Below, piece after piece: positions 1 through 6,681 of a stretch of DNA of 11,902 bases; position 1 is the stretch's first letter, and every line of letters begins with the position of its first letter. A model generated the notes under the pieces. It was not told the origin of the DNA. It ran no database searches and worked only from the letters and a program-made list of their open reading frames with translations. The stretch is from positions 1-11,902 of the forward strand of contig CALCOP010000050.1 in NCBI GenBank assembly GCA_937897365.1, written 5' to 3'. The position numbers were made by a program, and so were the translations under genes. Origin of the DNA: an uncultured euryarchaeote (lineage in GTDB: Archaea; Thermoplasmatota; Poseidoniia; Poseidoniales; Poseidoniaceae).

Positions 1-620
1 CCAAGTCTGCGCTTCGCGTCAGGTGAACGGCTTAATAGGAAGAGTTTGTTGACGTTGTGGAATTCCATAAGTGCCTTGGCAGTCCAGCCTTTGAGACCTT
101 CTTGATACCAAAGTGAAAAGAAGTGCACACGAGCGAGGTAATGTTCTGCTTGACGCGGATCGGTCAATCGGCCTTCTTCAATAACAGGGATGTGAGGATA
201 AAGAGTTGTGAACACTTTTGCAAACATACCCATGCCATTTCGAATGGCTTGAACTTGCCCTTCTCGATAGACCTTGACGCGTTCAAGCCCGCAACTTGGT
301 GAATCCTTCTTAAAGACGAAACCGCATATACCTGATTCGACAAGTGCGTCAGCCTGTAGTTGAGCAAATTCAAGCATTGGAGATGTAAAGTCGTCACCGT
401 TTTTCGGGTTTACCAGACGTATAGATTCTCCATCGTTGACAAGACGGATTGTAGGACGAGGCGTTCCCATGCCAATTCCGACCTCCGGGCAAATTCCAAC
501 CAAATCAAAGTGTCCATTCCACTTTCGGGTCAATGCGCGAAACTCCGCTGCATCCCCATTGTAACGGACTTTTTCACCAAGCAAACATGCAGAAACTGCG
601 AGTTTGGGCTTGTGTTCCAT
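1..620 (-). CDS. DUF523-DUF1722 (YbgA-like) protein, C-terminus cut by window edge
   Basis: Reading the minus strand from the ATG at 620-618 gives 206 open codons that continue past base 1, so the C-terminus is missing. Residues about 5-145 match the DUF523 pattern: SACLLGEKVRYNG near the start, GICPE at 42-46, and KKDSPSCGLERVKVY around 104-118. Cysteines at 12, 44, 99 and 110 could hold a metal or cluster, but that is inference. From about residue 155 the DUF1722/YbgA pattern starts, with an aromatic-rich helix (HFFSLWYQ) and then MEFHNVNKLFLLSRS. The DUF523-DUF1722 fusion is a known arrangement in bacteria and archaea; its biochemical role is not established. The gene lies 59 bp downstream of the tRNA-Asp on the same strand, so it may share the tRNA promoter. 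Family call is confident, function unknown. Confidence 0.88.
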   Translation of the reverse strand, partial: MEHKPKLAVSACLLGEKVRYNGDAAEFRALTRKWNGHFDLVGICPEVGIGMGTPRPTIRLVNDGESIRLVNPKNGDDFTSPMLEFAQLQADALVESGICGFVFKKDSPSCGLERVKVYREGQVQAIRNGMGMFAKVFTTLYPHIPVIEEGRLTDPRQAEHYLARVHFFSLWYQEGLKGWTAKALMEFHNVNKLFLLSRSPDAKRRL

Positions 621-679
621 GGCTTTTGGACATTGAATCAGTATATCAAGAACTGTTTATCTACACTAAGAAAGGTAGG

Positions 680-751
680 CGCCCACTCCGAGAATTGAAC
701 TCGGGTCGCAGGAATGACAATCCTGCATGATAACCTCTACACCAAGCGGGC
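680..751 (-). tRNA. tRNA-Asp (anticodon GTC)
   Basis: The minus strand folds as a full cloverleaf. The acceptor stem GCCCGCT pairs with AGTGGGC (one G-T wobble). The D arm contains TGGTGTAGAGGTTATCA. The anticodon stem CAGGA/TCCTG carries the loop TTGTCAT, giving anticodon GTC. The T arm is CCCGAGTTCAATTCTCGG. The discriminator base at position 680 is G, as expected for tRNA-Asp. The next bases read CCT, so the CCA end is not encoded and must be added after transcription, as is common in archaea. No intron is seen. A TATA-like box lies about 30 bp upstream. Confidence 0.96.
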
Positions 752-778
752 CTAAGCAAGTCATCCGTTACGCAACCG

Positions 779-787
779 CTATTTAAG
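779..787. promoter_or_regulatory. TATA-like element between tRNA-Asp and the aldolase-like gene
   Basis: The sequence CTATTTAAG reads CTTAAATAG on the other strand, close to the archaeal TATA consensus. The central ATTTAA/TTAAAT core is nearly symmetric. Its centre is about 32 bp from the tRNA 5' end (751) and about 37 bp from the GTG start at 820. It is therefore placed to drive the tRNA on the minus strand with a short 5' leader, and possibly also the divergent plus-strand gene. Use in both directions is inference. Confidence 0.5.
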
Positions 788-819
788 CCGCGCCATGTGG
801 CCTGTGTGGGGCGTTATCT

Positions 820-2382
820 GTGGCTGGAAAAAAAACATCTGCTGAACAAACAAAAGAAGAGCAAAAAGATGCTCAAGTTGGAAACCTCCTTGATGCTGCT
901 TTTGGGGACGTAGGGGGGTTACAGAAAGCCCCTGAAGAAGATGTTGTCGATACGATAGAAACCATTGAAGAGGTTATGGAAGAAGAACCACCGCATGCTC
1001 CTGAGGAAGTTGTTGAACAGGAGATGGACTCTGTCGCAGAGGAAGAGCGTGAAAGCACAATACCAACCGGCCCTCCATCTGGTCCTCCATCTGGTCCTCC
1101 ATCCGGCCCACCTCCAGGCTCACCCCCATCTGGCCCTCCATCCGGCCCGCCGCCAGGCTCACCCCCATCTGGCCCTCCATCCGGCTCACCTCCATCATCT
1201 CCATCTGACGAAGAAGAGACAACCGAAGAAAGCGAAGAAGTTGATTCTAAACCCTCAAGCGTTGTCCCATCTGGTCCGCCTTCAGGGCCACCGTCTGGCC
1301 CTCCATCTGGCCCACCTTCGGGTCCACCACCATCAACTCAACCGGCTGAAGAAGAAGTGGCTGAAGAAAAAGAGGAAGATGTACTTGAAACTGAAAGTGA
1401 GTCCTCCTCGAACATCCAATCTGTCCCCTCGTCCGACCCACGAAGTATTCCACCTCTCGAGACTTCTGACGGAGATGAAGTCGAACACGTCGTTGAAGAA
1501 GTTCAGATGGAAGATCCTGAGGAAGTCATTGAAGAGGTCGTAGAGGACGAAATTCAACAAAGTCCTGTTCTTGAAGAAGAGCCTGCATTTGAAGAGCCGG
1601 GACAGATCTCTGGTGAAGATATGCGGTCTGATTTGAACGAGCAGCAGATGCTCGCTGAACAAGAAATCGCTCGACTCAATGCTGAAGTTGAGCGTTTGCG
1701 TCAATCGATGGCTGGCGCCGCCGAAGTCATCGAGGAACTCGAAACGCCACCAATGCCTCCTGCAGTAATTGAAGAGATTGTCATTGGCGCTTACATAGTA
1801 AGCGATTTTGCTCGACTCGCTCGACAGCTTGACCGAGAACAACTCATAAGAGCAACGATGGGAACCATCGCAATGCTTCACCCTGATAATTTAGGCATTA
1901 TGATCTCAACCCGCAACCGAACCATGTTGCCTCGACTTGATGAACGTGGATTGTGCGCTGGGTTACTTGGCCAACCAAACCCGCCACGTGGCGCACCACA
2001 AGATTGGCGAATCATGGAAGTGATTCTCGCCTCTGTGAGCATGGTCACCGGCGGTCCTGCAGCAGTCATCCATTCGCATGGCGCCTCGACGACCGCTGTT
2101 AGCAGCGAGAAAGATTTGGTTCTTGTTCAACCGATTGACGTGATTGGAAAAGAACAAATTGGTAAAGTCATCATTGTTGACCCCGATGACGATAATCTTG
2201 AAGATTTCTTAGGACAGGTTCTGGAAGCACTCAAACAAGGCGGCATGCGTTGTGTCGTTGTTCGTGGTAAAGGTGCTTATGCAGTTGGTGCTGACCTTGA
2301 CCAAGCTTGGGCCAATGCTGCTATGCTCGAGCACAGCATGAAAATCGTACTGTTAGCTCGACAAGCGAACCTAAAGATTTGA
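820..2382 (+). CDS. Acidic Pro/Gly/Ser-repeat protein with C-terminal class II aldolase/adducin-like domain
   Basis: 520 residues from a GTG start; no in-frame ATG is available upstream. Residues 1-80 and 175-265 are strongly acidic. Residues about 82-128 and 150-172 are PSGPP repeats, likely disordered. Residues 272-308 look like a short coiled coil (QEIARLNAEVERLR). The last 200 residues resemble class II aldolase/adducin domains: an N-terminal segment ending ISTRNRTMLPRLDERGL, the metal-type HSH pair (H418, H420) in AAVIHSHGAS, and VVVRGKGAYAVGADLDQAW followed by LEHSMKIVLLARQ. In the family the third metal histidine lies in an (N/G)HG motif; here that site reads GKG (K484), so the usual zinc site is incomplete. 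E400 could match the catalytic glutamate, but the alignment is uncertain. No signal peptide or membrane segment is seen, so it is probably cytoplasmic. Substrate unknown. Confidence 0.8.
   Translation: MAGKKTSAEQTKEEQKDAQVGNLLDAAFGDVGGLQKAPEEDVVDTIETIEEVMEEEPPHAPEEVVEQEMDSVAEEERESTIPTGPPSGPPSGPPSGPPPGSPPSGPPSGPPPGSPPSGPPSGSPPSSPSDEEETTEESEEVDSKPSSVVPSGPPSGPPSGPPSGPPSGPPPSTQPAEEEVAEEKEEDVLETESESSSNIQSVPSSDPRSIPPLETSDGDEVEHVVEEVQMEDPEEVIEEVVEDEIQQSPVLEEEPAFEEPGQISGEDMRSDLNEQQMLAEQEIARLNAEVERLRQSMAGAAEVIEELETPPMPPAVIEEIVIGAYIVSDFARLARQLDREQLIRATMGTIAMLHPDNLGIMISTRNRTMLPRLDERGLCAGLLGQPNPPRGAPQDWRIMEVILASVSMVTGGPAAVIHSHGASTTAVSSEKDLVLVQPIDVIGKEQIGKVIIVDPDDDNLEDFLGQVLEALKQGGMRCVVVRGKGAYAVGADLDQAWANAAMLEHSMKIVLLARQANLKI
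1066..1206 (+). repeat. In-frame PSGPP tandem repeats, first block
   Basis: Degenerate 12-15 bp units (variants of CCATCTGGCCCT) encode PSGPP. They are organised into a higher-order period of 39 bp encoding PSGPPSGPPPGSP, seen twice in full and once as a diverged copy ending PPSSP. The copies differ mainly at third positions (tct/tcc, ggc/ggt, cca/ccg). This indicates either older duplication with drift or selection to keep the protein repeat. Confidence 0.85.
1261..1335 (+). repeat. In-frame PSGPP tandem repeats, second block
   Basis: A second run in the same reading frame encodes five to six PSGPP units after an acidic spacer of about 20 residues. It uses the simple 12 bp unit without the 39 bp higher-order pattern of the first block. 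Together the two blocks form one long flexible linker region interrupted by acidic residues. Confidence 0.8.
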
Positions 2383-2742
2383 TTAAACAACATGAACCTG
2401 AAGATAATTATCTTTGACGCGGGTGTCGTATATTTTCAAGTCCTTTTGCTTAGAGATTTTTCCGAGAAGTCTTCCGTAGGGAGGAAACAATGGGAAAGGA
2501 GACCATTCTTTGACCGAACCATCTTCGAGATGATACGTCGATTGATGTAATGGACATCGTACACAACCATCTTTGATTTTTCCACCCCACGCCAATGGCC
2601 AAAGCATATGTCGGCACAATCCCTCCGTCGCAAAGTATTCGTCGCCAATTTTCCCGACCATGACAGTTTTCAGCCCAAAAGTAACCATTTTGGTTTTACC
2701 CGACTTCAATCGTTTTGCTTTCATCGCATTTTTCCAAACCAT
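2383..2742 (-). CDS. Rieske-type [2Fe-2S] ferredoxin-like protein
   Basis: 119 residues from ATG 2742-2740. The Rieske cluster motifs are present: C43-x-H45 in GLCRHML and C63-x-x-H66 in RCPLHQSTYHLEDG, separated by 17 residues, the spacing of soluble Rieske ferredoxins (NirD/BphF type). An extra cysteine sits at 60. No membrane segment is seen. The likely role is one-electron transfer, possibly to or from a partner oxidoreductase. This start is preferred over an upstream in-frame ATG at 2814: it lies 4 bp past the SDR stop and has a GGTGA site just upstream, while the longer form would overlap the SDR by about 70 bp. It is cotranscribed with the SDR; a functional partnership is inference. 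Its stop codon directly abuts that of the convergent upstream gene. Confidence 0.9.
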   Translation of the reverse strand: MVWKNAMKAKRLKSGKTKMVTFGLKTVMVGKIGDEYFATEGLCRHMLWPLAWGGKIKDGCVRCPLHQSTYHLEDGSVKEWSPFPLFPPYGRLLGKISKQKDLKIYDTRVKDNYLQVHVV

Positions 2743-2752
2743 GTATTCACCC
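2743..2752 (-). promoter_or_regulatory. Shine-Dalgarno site for the Rieske gene, overlapping the SDR stop
   Basis: On the minus strand GGGTGA ends 4 nt before the Rieske ATG, and its TGA is the stop codon of the upstream SDR. GGTGA matches the 3' end of archaeal 16S rRNA. This decides the start and suggests translational coupling of the two genes. Confidence 0.65.
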
Positions 2753-3478
2753 GTTAATCTGAGACATTCCACCATCGAGATGAAGAATTTGTCCAGTGAA
2801 ATTATCGGGTGCACCGCACAACAACCATTCCATGCTTGAAGCTATTTCTTGACGTTGGTTGATTCTTTTAAGAGGAATCTTACCAACAGCAGCCTCCCGA
2901 ATTGCATCGGAGCGCAGTAATGTCTCTGCTAAGCGAGTCTCAGTCAAGCCAGGTGCAACTGCGTTGACACGGATGTTACGTTGGCTGTACGTTGCTGCGG
3001 CTGAACGAACCATCGATTCGATACCTCCTTTGGCAGCGGCTATTGCTTCGTGATTAATCATTCCTAATGTTGCAGCAACACTCGATGTGAAAACCATTCG
3101 CCCACCTCCGTTACGAAGCATCGTTTTTCCAACAACGGACAATGTTAGAAAGGCGCTTGAAAGGTTCGTATGCAGAACTTCGTTAAATGCATCGAGATCC
3201 AATGCGTGGGGAGGACGTAAAACGAGCGAACCTACCAAATGAGCGACGCCGGATATCTTTCCATTGCCGTTTTCCTTCGCTGTTTCAACTGCCTCAAGCA
3301 ATGCTTCCTTATCCAAAGCGTCTCCTTGAATGAAATGAGCACCCTGTGATACGAGGGTTTCTACACGCTCAGCATCTCGTGCGAAGAGTGTGACAGTATG
3401 GCCTTTTTCAAGAAGACTTGAACCGAGTTCAAGAGCAATATCGCTGCTTGCACCGACAATGAGATAGGATTGGGTCAT
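2747..3478 (-). CDS. SDR-family oxidoreductase with altered catalytic tyrosine
   Basis: 243 residues, the normal length for a classical short-chain dehydrogenase/reductase. The Rossmann nucleotide-binding loop is VGASSDIA (8-15). After beta-2 comes FARDAER; the arginine there suggests NADP(H) preference. N105 lies in HTNLSSAF, serines 132-133 in FTSSVAA, and the PG motif is in VNAVAPGLTETRL. The catalytic YxxxK motif reads IAAAK: lysine 150 is kept but the tyrosine is isoleucine 146, within NHEAIAAAKGG. From memory a similar NHEAIAAAK signature recurs in other SDR proteins, so this may be a real subfamily rather than a decayed gene. The remaining motifs are intact. It is the first gene of an operon with the Rieske protein. 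Substrate unknown. Confidence 0.9.
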   Translation of the reverse strand: MTQSYLIVGASSDIALELGSSLLEKGHTVTLFARDAERVETLVSQGAHFIQGDALDKEALLEAVETAKENGNGKISGVAHLVGSLVLRPPHALDLDAFNEVLHTNLSSAFLTLSVVGKTMLRNGGGRMVFTSSVAATLGMINHEAIAAAKGGIESMVRSAAATYSQRNIRVNAVAPGLTETRLAETLLRSDAIREAAVGKIPLKRINQRQEIASSMEWLLCGAPDNFTGQILHLDGGMSQING

Positions 3479-3500
3479 GAGCTTAATTCCTCATGTATGC

Positions 3501-3507
3501 ATTTATA
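3501..3507 (-). promoter_or_regulatory. TATA box of the SDR-Rieske operon
   Basis: TATAAAT on the minus strand is centred about 26 bp from the A of the SDR ATG at 3478. This is the archaeal TATA-to-start distance, so transcription probably begins at or next to the start codon and the mRNA is leaderless. No Shine-Dalgarno sequence is seen before this ATG, which agrees. Confidence 0.65.
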
Positions 3508-3588
3508 CTTCTGTTTTGGGAAATTGAAAACATGAGCCTGAAAAATGTATGCTAAAGCAATAAGAACGGGGAGTTGACTTGAACACAT

Positions 3589-5217
3589 ATGGCCGATGGA
3601 ACATACAGCCCTGATGGGAAATTTATGTGGACAGGTACAGAATGGATTCCTGCACCACCAAAATCAACTCCAGTAGAGGAACAAACGCCATCGAATACGC
3701 TCAATCTGCAAGACTCCGTAATGAGTGGAGACATCATTCACAATACGGTCATCAATAACGATACCACTGCTGTCACATCTGCGGTAATCGAAGCATTAAG
3801 GCAACTTGGTGTTCTTGACCAAAGTAATTCTGCACCGACGCTGGAATTACCTCTCGAGGAGATTAAATTGCCCGCATCTTTCCAAGTGGGAGACCATGTG
3901 GAATATTTCAGTCCGACCAATGCTCGTTGGTTAGACCGCTGCAAGGTCGTCGGTATCAATGATGATGGAACCTACAGAATTGATGTACCCTACGAGAACT
4001 CGATTGTGCAAACGAAGCATGCAGTTGTCATCGGGTCTGCTCCAGGCACCATTCGTCCAGCCAAACCACCACTCAAATCCGGTGACAGAGTACTCGTAGA
4101 CTGGAAGAATTACGGAACATACTATCCGGGTACGATCTCCAAAGAATATGATGATCATACATTCCTCATTTCATTTGACGACGGTGACGTTGAAGACAAA
4201 GTTGAATGGAGTCGCATTGAATTGGCGGACGTTGATTCAAACGAAGTTCAAGATTTCCTTCTTCAACAATCTTCAGAAGTTGAGGAGTTAATCAAAGCGT
4301 TTGAAATCTTTGACGAGGAAGGAAAGGGTACGATATCGGCACAGAAATACTACGAAATCCTAACGCAAATGGGCGATTCACCTCTTTCCGAGAACGAGGT
4401 CATGGAAGAATTCGCAGCACTCGGCATCAGCATGAATGCTGAAATCAATTATCATGATTTAGCGAAATATATGGTCGGGCCCGATGAAAGGGCTCAGGTA
4501 AAGGCAGAAGTCGTCATTCGGGATGCAGAGTTAAGGGGTGGACTGCTGTATGGTCACGCATACGCTCACCCGAAACTCGGCGAGGGGCCAATTCAAAGCA
4601 GTGAAATTGTTTCGATTCACTATGATGAGCGTGCTACAGCACATGTTGAAACTCAAAACACTCTGTATGTCGTAGGCCCAACAGGCTGGAAAGAGATACC
4701 TGAAAATCATCCATTTAACGATGTGAACAATCAATTTTACACCGTTCAAGGCGCTGGAACAACAAAATGTAACGGAACTTATCTTCCTGCCACTGAGTTT
4801 GACGGTGTCTTGAGTTACATTAACGGGGACGTCTTACTCCTCCGATGGAGAATGGGTAATGGGGACCAATGGTGGTATTTGGCTGACCGTAACAGTCTTG
4901 ATAGGAAACGAGGAGATTATTATCGAGTCAAATCATCAGCAGATACTCCACCAAGAACCGGATGGATTAGCGACGACCAAACTGAAGGCGTTGGACCGTA
5001 TCCAACGGTAGGCAACACTGCAAACCAATCACTCGACAGTTCATTCTCTGCGGGGCAACAGATAAGGGTGGAATGGAATGGTAGTTGGTGGGATGGTTTA
5101 ATTCGCGAAGTCAAGACCAGTGAAGAAGAGGGTAATCTCTACCATATCCATTATGTTGGATTTGATTCCAGTTGGGATGAATGGGTAAGCTCTTCACGAA
5201 TCAAGGCGTCGGAGTGA
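3589..5217 (+). CDS. Multidomain protein with Tudor-like, EF-hand-like and Tudor-knot segments
   Basis: 542 residues, no signal peptide or TM segment. Residues 5-21 hold a YSPDGKFMWTGTEWIP motif. Residues 39-75 form a short segment ending in an amphipathic helix (SAVIEALRQLGV). Two SH3/Tudor-like barrels follow at about 97-150 (FQVGDHVEYF...) and 162-215 (LKSGDRVLVDW...). Residues 230-297 resemble a calmodulin-like EF-hand pair: AFEIFDEEGKGTIS, then YEILTQMGDSPLSENEV, then AEINYHDLAKYM. The first loop keeps acidic residues but ends in K instead of E, and the second (GISMNAEINYHD) has lost most calcium ligands, so calcium binding is doubtful. Residues 315-450 are unassigned. Residues 486-540 (VEWNGSWWDG, then HYVGFDSSWDEWV) resemble Tudor-knot/chromo-barrel domains. 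In eukaryotes such barrels bind methylated or charged ligands; the role here is unknown. Start is ATG 3589. The 3' end converges on the next gene with a 5 bp gap. Confidence 0.8.
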   Translation: MADGTYSPDGKFMWTGTEWIPAPPKSTPVEEQTPSNTLNLQDSVMSGDIIHNTVINNDTTAVTSAVIEALRQLGVLDQSNSAPTLELPLEEIKLPASFQVGDHVEYFSPTNARWLDRCKVVGINDDGTYRIDVPYENSIVQTKHAVVIGSAPGTIRPAKPPLKSGDRVLVDWKNYGTYYPGTISKEYDDHTFLISFDDGDVEDKVEWSRIELADVDSNEVQDFLLQQSSEVEELIKAFEIFDEEGKGTISAQKYYEILTQMGDSPLSENEVMEEFAALGISMNAEINYHDLAKYMVGPDERAQVKAEVVIRDAELRGGLLYGHAYAHPKLGEGPIQSSEIVSIHYDERATAHVETQNTLYVVGPTGWKEIPENHPFNDVNNQFYTVQGAGTTKCNGTYLPATEFDGVLSYINGDVLLLRWRMGNGDQWWYLADRNSLDRKRGDYYRVKSSADTPPRTGWISDDQTEGVGPYPTVGNTANQSLDSSFSAGQQIRVEWNGSWWDGLIREVKTSEEEGNLYHIHYVGFDSSWDEWVSSSRIKASE

Positions 5218-5222
5218 GGTCC

Positions 5223-5855
5223 CTACAATCCCTTTGGAGTCCTCCAAGGGTCGTATTCCGGATGAGGCATGTCATGTTCAGGCATGCTTCGCCCTCTTCG
5301 AGTAAAAGGAGCGGTTTCTCTGATTGTCGATGCATGGGTGCTCTTCTTCTCAAGATATTCCGCACCTTTTATGCGTAGGAATGTTTCAGCAAACGCAACC
5401 ATGACAAGGAGGAAAGAGAGAGCAACATGTCCCTCAAGCGAGTACGAGCCAAATGGCTGGATGAACAATGTTTGTTCAGTGCTAATATCCTGAGAAACGG
5501 TCGTCTCAATACGATAGGTCCCCGGAATAAGCTCACCCTCCCAACCCGTATTTTCGTCGCTTACATCACCTGACCACTCAGCAATGAGTATGCTGTTCTG
5601 GTCGAAAATTTTCCAACCTACAGCTCCCACCTCGGTTGATGAACTTTTAAATTCAACATCAAATTTTGCGGGCATCGGCTTGTCTTGGCCGAAAACCCCT
5701 CCCAATGTAAGAGTTCGATCTTCAATCGGGTGGTCATAATCATTGATCTCGTAAGGAGCAGAATTATCTGAGACTCCAAACCAAATGGAATTGAGAAGGA
5801 GAAGGGCAACTGGCCACAAAATCATGTTGAGAGTTTTGCGCTCCATAGTTTCCAT
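5223..5855 (-). CDS. Predicted two-TM membrane protein with extracellular beta-type domain
   Basis: 210 residues from ATG 5855-5853; a TTG one codon upstream and an ATG at 5846 are alternatives. Residues 10-27 form a hydrophobic N-terminal segment (signal anchor or signal peptide). Residues 28-142 look like a beta-rich ectodomain, with patterns such as VGWKIFDQNSILIAEWSGDV and GELIPGTYRIETTV resembling Ig-like or jelly-roll folds. Residues 143-160 form a second TM helix. Residues 161-210 are a charged tail rich in Arg, His and Pro. The gene starts 15 bp after the mptE stop, so the two are probably cotranscribed, although no functional link is evident. I do not recognise a family. Confidence 0.75.
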   Translation of the reverse strand: METMERKTLNMILWPVALLLLNSIWFGVSDNSAPYEINDYDHPIEDRTLTLGGVFGQDKPMPAKFDVEFKSSSTEVGAVGWKIFDQNSILIAEWSGDVSDENTGWEGELIPGTYRIETTVSQDISTEQTLFIQPFGSYSLEGHVALSFLLVMVAFAETFLRIKGAEYLEKKSTHASTIRETAPFTRRGRSMPEHDMPHPEYDPWRTPKGL

Positions 5856-5870
5856 CAAACGTATTTGCTT

Positions 5871-6632
5871 TTATGAGTATGTTTTTTCATTTGAAATAAA
5901 ATGGCCAAATCCGAGTTCTGAAACAATGCGCCCCATCCATTCCAATTTTCGTATTTTCTTTTTGCCATTAGTAACCCCTGACCACCGGCCGACTCGGGAA
6001 AGATTGAAACCGACAAGCTCAATTTTTTCATTCTCTACTCCAAGTGAAAGCGTAAAACAAAGAGCCCTATCTCCATCAGTAAAACCTCCAAAATTATGCA
6101 TCCCTGGTATAATTTGGTTGACTTGATGAGAAAGAATAAGTGGAGGAACAGTGTCAAACTGATTCCATGAGTGAATCTTCTTACGCCAATGGTCCACATT
6201 ATCGCCATGAGCGTGAACGACAATTGTTTGCCCATGCGCGGCGGCATGCTCAAGGTAGTTCGCACCGTCAAGGTCGGATACAACACATGCAAGTTGCGAA
6301 TAATCAGATAGAGCACCAACGGCACCATCTGCAGCAACAAAGACAACATTTTCATCGTATGAATACAGGTCTTCGGCACTCACGGCGGCTCCGATTATAA
6401 CGACCTTCGATGCCTTCAACAGACGTATTTTGACATCAGCAAGAGTTTCTTTTCGTTGGAATGCGTCCCAGTGCCGATGACCATGAAGCGCTGCTTGAAG
6501 TTGCAATGCACTCTCTGCATCATCGGATTCGGACCAGCCGAATGCTTGGCGAACCAAGTCTTGAACATGCAAGGAATCCGGAGTTGGAGCCTCATGCATG
6601 CTTTGGCGGCTGGTCTTGCGCACATGAACCAT
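5871..6632 (-). CDS. mptE: 6-hydroxymethyl-7,8-dihydropterin pyrophosphokinase, MptE type (DUF115)
   Basis: 253 residues, near the usual archaeal MptE length. The enzyme transfers pyrophosphate from ATP to 6-hydroxymethyl-7,8-dihydropterin (EC 2.7.6.3), a step towards tetrahydromethanopterin or folate-type C1 carriers. DUF115 signatures are clear: VVSDLDG (117-123), VHAHGDN (139-145), NFGGFTDGDRA (180-190), then VGFN (207-210) and a basic KKKIRKL segment (224-230). The first 60 residues, less typical, are His-rich and may be a lineage-specific N-terminus. Archaeal MptE is unrelated to bacterial FolK, so its presence supports an archaeal host. The start codon faces PriL across about 50 bp, and the downstream membrane-protein gene follows closely. 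Confidence 0.88.
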   Translation of the reverse strand: MVHVRKTSRQSMHEAPTPDSLHVQDLVRQAFGWSESDDAESALQLQAALHGHRHWDAFQRKETLADVKIRLLKASKVVIIGAAVSAEDLYSYDENVVFVAADGAVGALSDYSQLACVVSDLDGANYLEHAAAHGQTIVVHAHGDNVDHWRKKIHSWNQFDTVPPLILSHQVNQIIPGMHNFGGFTDGDRALCFTLSLGVENEKIELVGFNLSRVGRWSGVTNGKKKIRKLEWMGRIVSELGFGHFISNEKTYS

Positions 6633-6681
6633 CCGTTTGTTTGGTTGAAGTTCTTATGTTGTTGATGTGCATGGCAGTGTC

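Noticed and set aside
360..698. Plus-strand open frame of 112 codons
   Set aside because: It runs antisense to the DUF523-DUF1722 gene and across part of the tRNA; the translation shows no protein-like pattern.
1066..1335. Possible CRISPR array or minisatellite
   Set aside because: The repeats are short, degenerate, contiguous without spacers and keep a coding frame; they are protein linker repeats.
965..1543. Second plus frame of 192 codons inside the aldolase-like gene
   Set aside because: It is a frame shadow of the repeat and acidic regions (His/Leu/Lys-biased output); the main frame has recognisable domains throughout.
2743..2814. Upstream ATG at 2814 as start of the Rieske gene
   Set aside because: It would overlap the SDR gene by about 70 bp, and the added residues look like SDR antisense-frame output; ATG 2742 has a ribosome-binding site.
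6667..6681. GTG at 6667 as PriL start
   Set aside because: An ATG follows five codons later with better fit to PriL N-termini; neither has a Shine-Dalgarno site, so it remains an alternative only.
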